Below, piece by piece: positions 24,453-33,071 of a DNA stretch of 64,000 nt. The notes beneath the pieces are model-generated. The model did not search any database and was not told the DNA's origin. It saw only the letters and a program-made list of their open reading frames with translations. Numbering within the stretch: the first letter of the stretch is position 1; the number at the start of each line of letters is the position of its first letter. A program made the translations under genes and the position numbers. The stretch is from Streptomyces sp. H27-H1 (GTDB taxonomy: Bacteria > Actinomycetota > Actinomycetes > Streptomycetales > Streptomycetaceae): assembly GCF_026627445.1 (NCBI RefSeq), contig NZ_JAPNLJ010000016.1, positions 62,001 through 126,000 on the forward strand. The letters are read 5' to 3'.

Positions 24453-26111
24453 TCAGGAGACGCCGTACCACTGGGAACCCCAGCCGGTGTTGATGATCGT
24501 GGTGAGCTGGCCGGACAGAGTGAGCGACGAAGGCAGGGATGTCTGCGCGCTCAGCATGTTGCTGTAGCGCAGCGCACCTGCGGACAGCCCCGCGTTGACG
24601 GAAATCCCGGCGCCGGTCCCCTTGAACGTCAGGCTGTTGGTCGTCCACGTGCCGTTGAGCAGCATCGCGATGTAGTAGAACCCGGGCGCCGCGACGAACG
24701 GGGTGGCCAGCGGCAAGGCCTTCGGGGTAGCGCCTGTCATCAGAGACGCCGAAATGTCCGCCGTGACGGCCACCCGGGTGCCGGCCGCGTCGTACACGCC
24801 GAGGTAGCAGTTCACCAACGTCGCGCCCGCGTCGATTCCGCTGAGCCCGATCCAGATGTTCGACCAGGTGATCTGCTCCCTGATCGGGATCTTGACGAGT
24901 GTGATCCGGCCCGCGACGCCCGCGTTGGACTGCGCGGTCACGTGCCCGGCATCGTTCGGGTCGCCGGTCCACGTGATCAGCCCTTGCTCGGACGGGCGGG
25001 GTAGCCAGGACCCGGCCGCGCTCCCGTTCACGGAGCCGAAGTTCCACAGGCGCATGCACCACGGGTACTGGGTGTTGGCGTACACCCTCCCCGTGCTCGT
25101 ACCGCTGTGTACGAGCGCGATGGTGATGTTCCCGGAGCCGTCGATGTGCCCGGCCTGCACCGTGAACATCTCGCTCGCGACCTTGGAGAAGGACACGCTG
25201 GGGTACAGCCACGGGGCGCCCTCGGTCAGTGGGCTGCTGGTGTTGGACGACCCGTAGACGGAGATGGCGCCTGCGCTGGTCAGGAGGGCCACGTCCAGGT
25301 AGTGGCCGCCGTTGTACATCATGGCGAGGTCCACATCGATGCGGTCCCCGACGGCCGCCGGGATGGAGCACTGGAGGGGGGTGCCCGCGCTCGTCTGGAC
25401 GATGATCCACGGCGTGGACGAGGGCAGGTCGGTGACGGAGCCGTCGGTGATGTTGGCCTGCGCCGCCGTGACGACCGTGCCCGAGGCGCCCATCGCGCCC
25501 TGCGCGCCCGTGGCCCCGGCCGTACCCGTAGCGCCCGCAGTGCCCTGAGGGCCTTGGCTGCCTGTCGCTCCGGTAGGACCGGCGTCGCCCTGAGGCCCAG
25601 TGGCCCCGGCAGGCCCGGTAGCTCCAGTCGCGCCAGCAGGACCTTGGGTGCCGGTCGCACCCGCCGGTCCGGTTGCGCCTTGCGATCCCGTCGCACCGGT
25701 CGCACCGGTCGCGCCCTGCGGGCCGGCAGGACCTTGAGGCCCAGCAGTGCCGCTGCCCGTGCCACCACCAGGGGCCGGTACGGGGGTGAGGGCGGCCAGG
25801 TCGACCGTGCTAGCCCCGGTGATGTTGGCCCAGAAGCCGTACCGCTGCCCGCGGGAGGGCTGCACGTCGACCCACCAGCGCCAGCCGGCGGGCTCGATAC
25901 CTGCCGCGTCGCAGGGGAGAATCTGCACGCTGAAGTGCGCCGCGTCGTCGAGGGGCACACCTCCGCCGCCGGTGTAGACAGCGTTGCGCCCGGAGTCGAC
26001 AAGGCGGGCCGACGGGGTGAGGACGACCTTGCCCTTGAACGGGGTTCCGGCGACTGCGGACGGCAGCGTGCCGGTGAACGTGACGACGGGGGTGCCGGCG
26101 GGGAAGGCCAC
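24453..26111 (-). CDS. Collagen-like tail fibre
   Basis: 552 residues. The N-terminal beta domain (about 1-115; TPVVTFTGTLPSAVAGTPFKG) probably attaches to the particle. A Gly-X-Y stalk follows (about 118-215; runs of GATGATG, GPQGPAG). The C-terminal part (about 225-552) is a Thr/Ser/Gly-rich beta head. This is the layout of a trimeric phage fibre. It lies after a beta-helix spike gene and before the HNH/terminase genes, far from the tail-tip block. Confidence 0.83.
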   Translation of the reverse strand: MAFPAGTPVVTFTGTLPSAVAGTPFKGKVVLTPSARLVDSGRNAVYTGGGGVPLDDAAHFSVQILPCDAAGIEPAGWRWWVDVQPSRGQRYGFWANITGASTVDLAALTPVPAPGGGTGSGTAGPQGPAGPQGATGATGATGSQGATGPAGATGTQGPAGATGATGPAGATGPQGDAGPTGATGSQGPQGTAGATGTAGATGAQGAMGASGTVVTAAQANITDGSVTDLPSSTPWIIVQTSAGTPLQCSIPAAVGDRIDVDLAMMYNGGHYLDVALLTSAGAISVYGSSNTSSPLTEGAPWLYPSVSFSKVASEMFTVQAGHIDGSGNITIALVHSGTSTGRVYANTQYPWCMRLWNFGSVNGSAAGSWLPRPSEQGLITWTGDPNDAGHVTAQSNAGVAGRITLVKIPIREQITWSNIWIGLSGIDAGATLVNCYLGVYDAAGTRVAVTADISASLMTGATPKALPLATPFVAAPGFYYIAMLLNGTWTTNSLTFKGTGAGISVNAGLSAGALRYSNMLSAQTSLPSSLTLSGQLTTIINTGWGSQWYGVS

Positions 26112-26129
26112 GGTGCACCTCCTCGCTGG

Positions 26130-27245
26130 TCAGCTGATTCCGTCGCGGTCGTCCCGGTGCGCGATCCGTACCGACGACGCGTAGGCGCCCCGCAGGTCGT
26201 AGAACGCCCGGCTGCGCCGTGAAGCGGCGGTCCGTCCGCACTGGTCGTAGACGATCGCCTGCCTGCTCGGTGCCACGGTCTGCGTGTACTGGTGCCGGCC
26301 GGTGAGCTGGCAGCCCTGGTAGCGGACGCCGCCAGCGTTGGTGTAGCGGTGGGGGGCGTAGTCGTCGGCGGCCGAGGCGGGCTTGAAGGCCCAGGCGTCG
26401 TCCATGCAGCCGATGAACTGGACCTGCCCCTTCCACGCCGAGTCGATGACCTGGTTCGCAGGGTCACGGGGCTCGAAGCGGGTGCCGACTACGGTGAGGC
26501 TCTGCACGCTGTCGTAGTGCGTGCCAGCCGGCATGTAGAAGAACCGGCTCGGGCGCCCGTCGGGCCGCTTGTCGACGTGGATCCAGCTGCCGCCAGAGAC
26601 GTTGATCGCGCCGCCCTTGTCGAAGCGGAGGATGTCGCCGTAGCGGGCCTCCATCTTGCAGTCCCGGAAGCTGTAGTTCAGGAACTGGTCCTGCTGCGGG
26701 TACTGCGGGGACAGTCCCGAGTGGAACCAGGCGTCCTCGTAGGTGCCGGTGACGGTGCAGCGGTCGAACGTGAACTCGGAGTTCAGGTTGGACTTGTCGC
26801 CGCCATCAAGGCCGATCCCCCGCAGCCAGCTCCCGCGCCATTCGCAGTTCGTCCAGCCCCAGTCCTGGGCGCCGACCGCACCGTAGGAGGTGAGGGCGAC
26901 CGCAGCCGGGTTGGTGGAGCGGAAGGACAGGTCGTAGAAGCGGACGCCCATCCAACGGTCCTGGTTGATCATCAGGGGCGTCTTGCCGGTCATGACGATC
27001 TCGGTAGACCTCTTGCCGGTGCCGCGAATGGTCAAGCCCTGGGCTCGGCCAGCTACGGGCGGGAGGATCGTGTCGGTGACGGAGTAGGAGCCTGCCAGCT
27101 GGACCTCGACGGTCGACACCGGTACGCCCCCGCCTGCATCGGCACGGACCTTCTTGTCGACGTCGGCGAACATGCGCTGGAAGGCGGACGTCGCGTCCTT
27201 GCCGAGGGTGGCGCCGTAGTCCTCGGGACGGAGGATCGTCGGCAT
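26130..27245 (-). CDS. Right-handed beta-helix tail spike
   Basis: 371 residues from ATG 27,245 (GGAGGTG site). The start MPTILRPEDYGATLGKDATSAFQRMF is a common actinophage spike start. Residues about 60-330 show pectate-lyase-like coil repeats with asparagine and aromatic ladders (ITLD-like turns such as LTIRGTGKRSTEIVMTG, FYDLSFRSTNP, WTNCEWRGSW, FTFDRCTVTG). Likely binds or degrades a surface polysaccharide. No catalytic site can be assigned by eye. Confidence 0.8.
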   Translation of the reverse strand: MPTILRPEDYGATLGKDATSAFQRMFADVDKKVRADAGGGVPVSTVEVQLAGSYSVTDTILPPVAGRAQGLTIRGTGKRSTEIVMTGKTPLMINQDRWMGVRFYDLSFRSTNPAAVALTSYGAVGAQDWGWTNCEWRGSWLRGIGLDGGDKSNLNSEFTFDRCTVTGTYEDAWFHSGLSPQYPQQDQFLNYSFRDCKMEARYGDILRFDKGGAINVSGGSWIHVDKRPDGRPSRFFYMPAGTHYDSVQSLTVVGTRFEPRDPANQVIDSAWKGQVQFIGCMDDAWAFKPASAADDYAPHRYTNAGGVRYQGCQLTGRHQYTQTVAPSRQAIVYDQCGRTAASRRSRAFYDLRGAYASSVRIAHRDDRDGIS

Positions 27246-27262
27246 GGGCACCTCCGTCTGGC

Positions 27263-27502
27263 TCAGGCGGCCTTGGGGTTCCGCTGGGGAATCGACGGCG
27301 CTACACCGGGCGCGATGAGCTCGCGGGTCCATTCGTCACGGTCGGCCTTGTTGAGCTCGAACACGTTGTAGCGGACGTTTCCGCGGCCGGATCCGTATCG
27401 CTGAATGCGGCCTTCGTGTGCCCAACGGCGGATGGTGACTCCTGGTCGGCCTGCGTAATAGGCGGCAGCGTCCTCGGTGACGAGGGCTGTTCGGAGGGCC
27501 AT
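27263..27502 (-). CDS. Helix-turn-helix DNA-binding protein
   Basis: 79 residues from ATG 27,502 (GGAGGTGAAT site). It has an excisionase/MerR-like HTH (ALVTEDAAAYYAGRPGVTIRRWAHEGRI) followed by RYGSGRGNVRYNVFELNK, the typical wing. It is the first gene before the spike and fibre genes, with 17 bases between, so it may regulate them or be packaged with that block. Confidence 0.78.
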   Translation of the reverse strand: MALRTALVTEDAAAYYAGRPGVTIRRWAHEGRIQRYGSGRGNVRYNVFELNKADRDEWTRELIAPGVAPSIPQRNPKAA

Positions 27503-27526
27503 ATTCACCTCCACCCGGAAACGACT

Positions 27527-27552
27527 GAGGCCCACCACGGTGGGCGGGCCTC
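27527..27552 (-). terminator. Hairpin between GIY-YIG and HTH genes
   Basis: GAGGCCCACC (27,527-27,536) pairs with the GGTGGGCGGGCCTC segment ending at 27,552, with a small bulge. It separates the gene ending at 27,605 from the spike operon. No long U tract. Confidence 0.55.
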
Positions 27553-27604
27553 AAAGCCAGAGATGTCCAGTGAGAGACACCTTACGTTCGCCAAGGTCAG
27601 ACCG

Positions 27605-28168
27605 TCAAGCTTGATTGACAGGGAAGAAGTTCCGGCCATCCGGCACGAGCGATCCGGCCCAGTTGGGAGGGCCTAGGCGATCCCGCATCTCGACGATGTG
27701 CAGTTGAAGAGCTGGCCCGGGATGGAAGTACTCACCACTGGCCCGTAGTGGGCGGAACTCCCGATGGCGCGCTGTCTCCAACTCCTGCCCTCCAGGCTCT
27801 AGGGCGAGGACTTCATTTGGCCGGATGGACTCGAAGCGGCCTACCAGGTTGATCGTGGTGCCGATCTTTATGAGGTGACCGCATCGGACGTAGTACACCC
27901 AGCGCTTTCGACCCACAGGGTCGGTGTCAGGGGTGACGGCTGGATCCGGAATCGGTTCAGGGGCCTGGTCTCGCCGGAAGTGGCAGAGCTTGGCGGCTAT
28001 CTCGACGGCACGGCTGTCTATCTCTACGCCTGCGAGTTCCATGTGGTGAAGCATGATCAGGATGTCGGCGCGCGCGGGGTCCGCACGGTCGACCTTGTCG
28101 GAGTGGGGTATCCGATCGCCGATATTCTCGTGTGCCCATTCAGGCAGCTGCCCTATGTGTCGAACCAC
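27605..28168 (-). CDS. GIY-YIG family protein (T5orf172/MUG113 type)
   Basis: 187 residues. The C-terminal half has the family pattern: VYYVRCGHLIKIGTT (91-105, corresponding to the GIY...YIG core), Arg111, Glu130 and GEYF (145-148). The N-terminal 80 residues are unrelated and possibly bind DNA. It could be a homing endonuclease or a phage-encoded nuclease or regulator. It lies at the border between the late region and the transfer-like module. Confidence 0.75.
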   Translation of the reverse strand: MVRHIGQLPEWAHENIGDRIPHSDKVDRADPARADILIMLHHMELAGVEIDSRAVEIAAKLCHFRRDQAPEPIPDPAVTPDTDPVGRKRWVYYVRCGHLIKIGTTINLVGRFESIRPNEVLALEPGGQELETARHREFRPLRASGEYFHPGPALQLHIVEMRDRLGPPNWAGSLVPDGRNFFPVNQA

Positions 28169-28242
28169 GCGCTCATCCTCCTCCTGGGTACTGACATCGA
28201 GTTCTCCTGCAGCGTGGCTCGGCGCCCCGGCACACTGTGCGC

Positions 28243-28425
28243 ATGACCCTCCGCTTCGCCGTGATGGCCGACAGTCAGCGCGAGTGCGCCGAGGGTCTGG
28301 CGCTGCTCCGCGAGCTGGGCGTCGACGTCACGCTGCTGCCGGCGCAGTTGTGCGGCGACCGGTGGATCGCGCGGGCCGTGCCAACGCCGACGGCCCCGGC
28401 CAGTGAAGGCCAGGGCCGCGGGTAG
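28243..28425 (+). CDS. Small hypothetical protein
   Basis: 60 residues (MTLRFAVMADSQRECAEGLALL), reading opposite to its neighbours and ending 7 bases before the convergent gene end at 28,432. No clear ribosome site precedes the ATG (or the GTG two codons upstream), so a leaderless start is possible. Composition looks coding. Function unknown. Confidence 0.45.
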   Translation: MTLRFAVMADSQRECAEGLALLRELGVDVTLLPAQLCGDRWIARAVPTPTAPASEGQGRG

Positions 28426-28431
28426 CGGGTC

Positions 28432-28872
28432 TCACTTCTTGTTGATCGTCTTGGCGAAGAAGCCGCGGGTCTCGCTGCTGGTACTGCGGTCCACCTGGTT
28501 GACGTTCCCGTGGAAGTGGTTCTCGGTGTGCATGCCCTGTAGGCCACGTCCGGCGGAGCGGATCAGCGCCCCGATGGCGAGGACCAGGGCTACGGGGCCG
28601 ACTGCCCCGATGGCGAGGGCGGCAGGATCGACGTGGCCGAGGGTGTAGAGCACGAGAGACGTCGCCCCTCCGATCGGGAGCGAGGCGGCTCCGGCGCACA
28701 GCATGAGGGCGCTGGCGTCGGTAGCGCGCTGGGACATGGGTGGCCGGCCGGGCTGCGGTACGGGCGGGGTGGAACCAATCGGGGGCAGCGGGCTCGGGTC
28801 GCGGTAGGTGGTCGGCTGCTGCATGGCTTCGTTGATGGCGGCGACGAGCTGAGGATCGGGCTGGCTGGTCAT
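28432..28872 (-). CDS. Spd-like small membrane protein
   Basis: 146 residues. A Pro-rich N terminus is followed by two hydrophobic segments (about 52-76 and 84-104). The tail HGNVNQVDRSTSSETRGFFAKT recalls tails of small proteins coded after traB in Streptomyces conjugative elements. Likely membrane protein of the transfer/spread module. The last gene of the leftward operon. Assignment is by pattern and context. Confidence 0.7.
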   Translation of the reverse strand: MTSQPDPQLVAAINEAMQQPTTYRDPSPLPPIGSTPPVPQPGRPPMSQRATDASALMLCAGAASLPIGGATSLVLYTLGHVDPAALAIGAVGPVALVLAIGALIRSAGRGLQGMHTENHFHGNVNQVDRSTSSETRGFFAKTINKK

Positions 28873-28888
28873 GGCGGGTGAACTCCGT

Positions 28889-29152
28889 TCAGTCCTTGTG
28901 CTCGGCGGCTAGGGCGTTGAGCTGCTCGTTCAGCTGGGCAACCTCGGTGACCTTGTCGAGGATGGGACTGAGGTCGAGGCGCAGGGTCATGTGTGCAGGG
29001 GTCGCCTTGCGTAGCTCGACGCGGAGACCCGAGCCGCCGGGGTTCAGCATGGTCAGGTGGGCGTCGAGGAGCTGTTCGGCGGCCTGCAGGAGGGTGTAGA
29101 TCTCCTGGGCGTTGGTGGCGATGAACTCGTACTTGGGCGGGACGGCGATCAT
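28889..29152 (-). CDS. Small protein of the transfer module
   Basis: 87 residues (MIAVPPKYEFIATNAQEIYTLLQAAEQLL). Predicted helical, ending in a short coiled coil (VTEVAQLNEQLNALAAEHKD). No known domain. Ten bases downstream of the TraB-like gene and therefore probably co-translated with it. Confidence 0.72.
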   Translation of the reverse strand: MIAVPPKYEFIATNAQEIYTLLQAAEQLLDAHLTMLNPGGSGLRVELRKATPAHMTLRLDLSPILDKVTEVAQLNEQLNALAAEHKD

Positions 29153-29161
29153 GGCGGGCTC

Positions 29162-31156
29162 CTAGGCGGCTTCGGCGATGCCGGGTGTGTCGACGAGGGT
29201 GTCGGCGTGGTCGGGGTGGGCCCAGACGCCGCGGTCGACGTCGACGGCTCGGCCGGTCTTCTTGAGGCGGCTGAGGGAGTTCTTGACCGCGCTGACGGTG
29301 AGGCCGGTTTCCTGCGCGATGACGTTGCGGCCGACGGCGCGCCCCTTCTGGAGCAGGAAGGCGGCCACCCGGTCGTCGCTGCCTGCGGGGGCTTCGGCTT
29401 CGATCGCGGCTGTCGCGGCCGCTACCGGGTCGCCGGAGGCGGCTTGCAGCGTGACGGGGATGGCGTCGTCGGGAAGCACGACGGTTTCGCCGCGGAGCCG
29501 GGCCGCCAGGCGTGCGAGGCGTTCGGTGTACGCCTTGCCGGTGCAGGCGGCGGCTGAGGCTTCGATGGTGGGGGTGGTGCCGCTGAGCGCCCAGTGGGCG
29601 GGGTCGCGGTCGAAGTGGGCGCGGAACTGGGCTTGCCGGTTGTCGGGGCCCTTGATGAAGCCAAGGCCTGCGGTGGAGGTCTTGTCGGGCCAGTACATGG
29701 GCAGCTGGCTGGGGTTGACGTCCCAGCCGGGGAGGCCAATGGAGTCGGTGAGGCTGCTGGCGGTGCGGAACATGACGGTGTTGCCGGACTGGAGCTGTTC
29801 GCGGATGTCGGTGGATTCGGGTCCGGAGCCGTACATGTTGGCCTTGGGTCCCTGGAACACGAGGCGCATCTTGATGCCGCACTTGCGGGCCATGAGGACG
29901 ATCTCGAGCATCAGGGCGGGCGCGCCGGGCAGGGCGAGGACGCGGTGGGCTTCGTCGATGGTGACGGAGATCAGCGGGTCGGGGTCGCCGACGACGAAGT
30001 GGTCGCGGCCGCGCAGGGTGCGGCCCTTGTGGTCGGTGAAGAGCATCATCGAGTAGCGGGCGGACCGCTCGTACATGATCTTGCGGACTTCGTAGAGCAT
30101 GGCCATGCCGCCGAGGGCGGTGTCTTCGTACCAGTCGACGGACTCACGCCAGCGCGGCAGGGACTGTCCGCCCTGGGGGTCGCAGACGAAGCTGACGATG
30201 CCGTTGTGGCGTTCGGTGCCGAGCAGCATGTCGAGGAAGCGGGACTTGCCGCCGTCAGTCGCTCCGTAGACCACGGAGTGCACAGGTCCGGAGGGCTTCC
30301 AGAAGGCGTAGTGGGCGGGGTCCCCGTCGTAGAAGATGCCGACGGCGGCCTGGCCGAGCTTCACGTTGAGGATGTGCGGGCCCGGGTAGTCGGTGCCGGC
30401 GGCGAGCGGGTTGTGATCGAAGATCGCGATGATTGCGCGGCGGGCGGACTTTCCGGTCGCCTTCTCGACCTGGATCATCTCTTCGGGCAGGTCGAGGTCG
30501 CCGGCGATGTCGGCGACTGCGGCGGCCGCGCGGCGCCAGTTGCCCTTCTTCAGGACGATGACGCCAGTCCAGCCGTAGTCCGTGGTGACGACGTCCACGA
30601 GCTTCGAGCCGGGCAGGGACCCGTCAGCGGAGGCGACGTTCTCCTGCCAGGCCTTCATCTGCTCGCCAAGGTCACTGACGGGGGCTACGGTGCGGCGTCC
30701 GCGGCGCCACCAGTAGATGCCGTGGCCGAGACCCCAGGCTGCGAGGAGTCCCGGATAGGGGCTGTCTCCGAGCTGCAGCCCGCCCGTGGCCGCCATCGAC
30801 GTGAGCAGCGATCCGCCGGTGAGGACTGCGGAGACGCCAGCTACGAAGTCGCGGCGGGCCGGCAGCCGCTTACGCAGGCGCCGCTTGCCGACACGCCCGT
30901 CCCAGCGTCCCCATGCGGCGGTAAGGGCCGCGCTGGTCACGGTGGCGGCAACTGCGGTCTTCCAGCCGTCCACGGGCATCGACAGTGCGCTGCCGGAAAG
31001 AGCGAGGGCAGTGGTGGCGTAGAGAGGGGCCATGCTGCGGCGGGTGCGGTAGGCGAGACGCATAGTTCGGCGGGCTCGCTTGTTGGCACGCTTGGGCGCC
31101 TTCCGTGCGGAGGTGCCGGCGATAGCGGGCTTCTCGACTGTGCTGGTGTTCGACAT
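29162..31156 (-). CDS. TraB/FtsK-SpoIIIE-like DNA translocase
   Basis: 664 residues. A basic N terminus is followed by membrane segments (about 47-63, 66-82, 103-124, 132-150). The motor domain has Walker A GATDGGKS (298-305) and Walker B ISVTIDEAH (396-404). A C-terminal winged helix (about 575-640, VIAQETGLTVSAVKNSLSRL) is like the gamma/wHTH domain that reads recognition repeats. In Streptomyces, single TraB proteins of this kind move double-stranded plasmid DNA between mycelia without a relaxase. Walker residues are intact. Its neighbours are Spd-like membrane proteins and a GntR regulator, so a conjugation-type role is more likely than chromosome segregation. Confidence 0.88.
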   Translation of the reverse strand: MSNTSTVEKPAIAGTSARKAPKRANKRARRTMRLAYRTRRSMAPLYATTALALSGSALSMPVDGWKTAVAATVTSAALTAAWGRWDGRVGKRRLRKRLPARRDFVAGVSAVLTGGSLLTSMAATGGLQLGDSPYPGLLAAWGLGHGIYWWRRGRRTVAPVSDLGEQMKAWQENVASADGSLPGSKLVDVVTTDYGWTGVIVLKKGNWRRAAAAVADIAGDLDLPEEMIQVEKATGKSARRAIIAIFDHNPLAAGTDYPGPHILNVKLGQAAVGIFYDGDPAHYAFWKPSGPVHSVVYGATDGGKSRFLDMLLGTERHNGIVSFVCDPQGGQSLPRWRESVDWYEDTALGGMAMLYEVRKIMYERSARYSMMLFTDHKGRTLRGRDHFVVGDPDPLISVTIDEAHRVLALPGAPALMLEIVLMARKCGIKMRLVFQGPKANMYGSGPESTDIREQLQSGNTVMFRTASSLTDSIGLPGWDVNPSQLPMYWPDKTSTAGLGFIKGPDNRQAQFRAHFDRDPAHWALSGTTPTIEASAAACTGKAYTERLARLAARLRGETVVLPDDAIPVTLQAASGDPVAAATAAIEAEAPAGSDDRVAAFLLQKGRAVGRNVIAQETGLTVSAVKNSLSRLKKTGRAVDVDRGVWAHPDHADTLVDTPGIAEAA

Positions 31157-31228
31157 GGCGGCCGTGTCTCCGTGTGTCGCTGCGGGAAAAGGGGCGGCCC
31201 CGGTGTTCGCCGGGGCCGCGGGCGGGGC

Positions 31229-32053
31229 TTAGACGTCGTTGGTGTAGGCCTCCTTGGCAGCCATCCGCCCGCCCTGGGCGGCTACGGCCTCCTGGATGTG
31301 GGTGTGGCGTTCGTGGATGTTCTTGCTGGACTGCGAGGCGATGGCGGCACTGTCCAGGGCGGCCTTCTGGTGCTGCTGGGCACTGTTGAGGGCGGCCGTG
31401 TACTGGTCGCGGAGCGCGTACAGCTCCTGCATGGTGCCGCCGTCGTCGCCGAATTCGAGGGCGCCGGCCTGCTCGATGGCGGACTCGATGGCGGCGAGCT
31501 GTTCGGCGGCCCGCTGGGCGAGTGCGGCGGCTTCCTCGGCGGTGACGTTGGCTTCGGACGCGAAGCGGGCGACGGCCGCCTTGAGGGTGTTGACGCCGGT
31601 GACTTCGGGGATGGTGGCGAGGGCCATGTCGTTGTCTCCTGTGGTGTCGGTGCTCTCGGGCGTCTTGATCAGGACAAGTGCGGGCTTTGCCGCCGGGGCG
31701 GGCGGCGGGGTGGGGCTCGTCGGCTTGGGTGCCAGGTCGGGCCCAGGGGCGCCGTCGGTGCTGATGTCGTCACCGATCTCTGCCGGGGCGGCCTTGTTGA
31801 AGCGGTCTGCGGCGCGCTTGCGGGCCTTGGGCCATTCGCGCTTCCAGCCGCGCACGAAGCCCTTGGTGAAGGTGTGGGCGAAGGTGGCGCCGGTCGCGGT
31901 GTAGGCGGCGATCTTGCCGCCGAGCTTGCGGCCCTTCTTCTTGCCGGCCTTCGCCGACCGCTTCTTGTGCTTGTCGCTGACGTCGCCGAGGGCGTTGTCG
32001 ATGGCTTTCGCGCTGGTCCAGGCGATCGCGAAAAGCAGGATGAGGGCGAGCAC
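31229..32053 (-). CDS. Membrane-anchored coiled-coil protein of the transfer module
   Basis: 274 residues, GTG start. One N-terminal hydrophobic segment (LALILLFAIAW) precedes a very basic region (30-85, KKRSAKAGKKKGRK). A Pro-rich linker follows, then a long Ala-rich coiled coil (about 160-265). Encoded directly upstream of the TraB-like gene. Similar basic membrane-associated proteins occur in AICE transfer operons. Function unproven. Confidence 0.7.
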   Translation of the reverse strand: MLALILLFAIAWTSAKAIDNALGDVSDKHKKRSAKAGKKKGRKLGGKIAAYTATGATFAHTFTKGFVRGWKREWPKARKRAADRFNKAAPAEIGDDISTDGAPGPDLAPKPTSPTPPPAPAAKPALVLIKTPESTDTTGDNDMALATIPEVTGVNTLKAAVARFASEANVTAEEAAALAQRAAEQLAAIESAIEQAGALEFGDDGGTMQELYALRDQYTAALNSAQQHQKAALDSAAIASQSSKNIHERHTHIQEAVAAQGGRMAAKEAYTNDV

Positions 32054-32054
32054 G

Positions 32055-32522
32055 TCAGACCCCCAGAAGGAAGCCGACGAAGGATCCGACCTGGGTGGCG
32101 ATGAATCCCAACGCGCTCGCGGCTCCTGATCCGATGGAGCCAGGGATCATGACGACGAGGAACGGGGCGGCCACGGCGAGGACCAGCGTGCGGGGCTGCA
32201 CGCCGTTGGCGAAGTCGGAGACCAGCCAGAGAATCGCGGCCAGCGCCAGGGCGAAGCTGATGCCGACGCCCGTGTACTGGCCTACGAGCCCGGACACCGC
32301 GCCATCGAGGGCCGTGACCGTCCGGTTGAGGAACTGTCCGACGGGGGTGGAGATCAGCCCGACGGACGCGGTGAGGACGAGCACGACCTGAATCTGTGGG
32401 CTCTTCACCTTCGCGGCAAAGCGGCTGATCCATGGAAGGCGGTCGGCGACGTACAGGACGCCGGCAGCTCCAAGGCAGGTTCCGCCGGTGGCGACGGAGA
32501 TTCCAGCATCGATGGCGGGCAT
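32055..32522 (-). CDS. Spd-like polytopic membrane protein
   Basis: 155 residues with four likely membrane segments (about 8-27, 44-64, 85-108, 113-150). Separated by one base from the next gene. Polytopic small proteins of this type accompany traB in Streptomyces plasmids, where they help spread plasmid along the mycelium. Family name not certain. Confidence 0.7.
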   Translation of the reverse strand: MPAIDAGISVATGGTCLGAAGVLYVADRLPWISRFAAKVKSPQIQVVLVLTASVGLISTPVGQFLNRTVTALDGAVSGLVGQYTGVGISFALALAAILWLVSDFANGVQPRTLVLAVAAPFLVVMIPGSIGSGAASALGFIATQVGSFVGFLLGV

Positions 32523-32570
32523 TTTGGGGTTCCCCCTTGCGGTTACGGAGAGTTGATGGTTTCCTCGCGT

Positions 32571-32634
32571 GCGCGTGCACGCGCGGCCGCGCCTTGGGTT
32601 TCGCCGGCTTGGCTCGGCCGGCTTGAGCCGAGCC
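32571..32634. repeat. 14-bp palindrome and hairpin in transfer-module gap
   Basis: A perfect palindrome GCGCGTGCACGCGC (32,571-32,584) is followed by an 8-bp stem GGCTCGGC (32,611-32,618) / GCCGAGCC (32,627-32,634). These lie in the 131-bp gap between two transfer-module genes. Either a terminator/attenuator or a cis-acting DNA site. Confidence 0.5.
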
Positions 32635-32653
32635 GTTGAGCCATCACGCCGAG

Positions 32654-32887
32654 TTACTGGTCGGCGAGGGACTGGCGCAGGTCATCCAGGAGCTGGACGG
32701 CCTTGCGGGTAGCGGCGGGACGTTCACTTTCGGGGAGTCGGGCGATGGTGGCGCGGAGCTGATCGGCGGCCGCGGCGTACTCGGCGGCCGGCCCCTGCTG
32801 GGCGGCCTGCTTACGCCGGTCTCCCCAGAAGGCGGCGGTCCGGGCCTGCTGCGCTGCGGTACGCGCCTGCTTGGTCCGGACCGCCAT
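32654..32887 (-). CDS. Small basic helical protein of the transfer module
   Basis: 77 residues (MAVRTKQARTAAQQARTAAFWGD), with an AGGAGG site. It is basic at the N terminus and helical throughout, ending LDDLRQSLADQ. No known domain. Located between membrane-protein genes in the transfer-like operon. Confidence 0.7.
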   Translation of the reverse strand: MAVRTKQARTAAQQARTAAFWGDRRKQAAQQGPAAEYAAAADQLRATIARLPESERPAATRKAVQLLDDLRQSLADQ

Positions 32888-32923
32888 GGAACTGCCTCCT
32901 GCCGTAGTGGTGGGTCGAAGCCC

Positions 32924-32968
32924 GCCGGGTCTGCTTGCCGGGTCTGCGAACGTTCCGCTCCCCGGGTC
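32924..32968. repeat. Three CCGGGTC motifs, possible TraB recognition cluster (clt)
   Basis: CCGGGTC occurs at 32,925-32,931, 32,938-32,944 and 32,962-32,968 (GACCCGG on the minus strand). The first two are part of an 11-bp direct repeat GCCGGGTCTGC with a 13-base period. From memory, TraB of plasmid pSVH1 recognises GACCCGGA repeats. The match here is to the first seven bases only. The motif also occurs by chance in GC-rich DNA. Confidence 0.4.
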
Positions 32969-33071
32969 ACTCCTCGGCTGGCCTGCGGGTTTGTGGTTCC
33001 GACTGCTTCCGGCAGTCTCAGCAAGGTCCAGCTGGGTGCGGGCTGGGCCTCACTGGCGGTGCCGGGGGCGG

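Noticed and set aside
29594..32104. An 836-residue plus-strand frame opposite the TraB-like gene
   Set aside because: It is the antisense shadow of the translocase and its neighbour: repetitive Gly/Ala/Val composition, no ribosome site, no domain.
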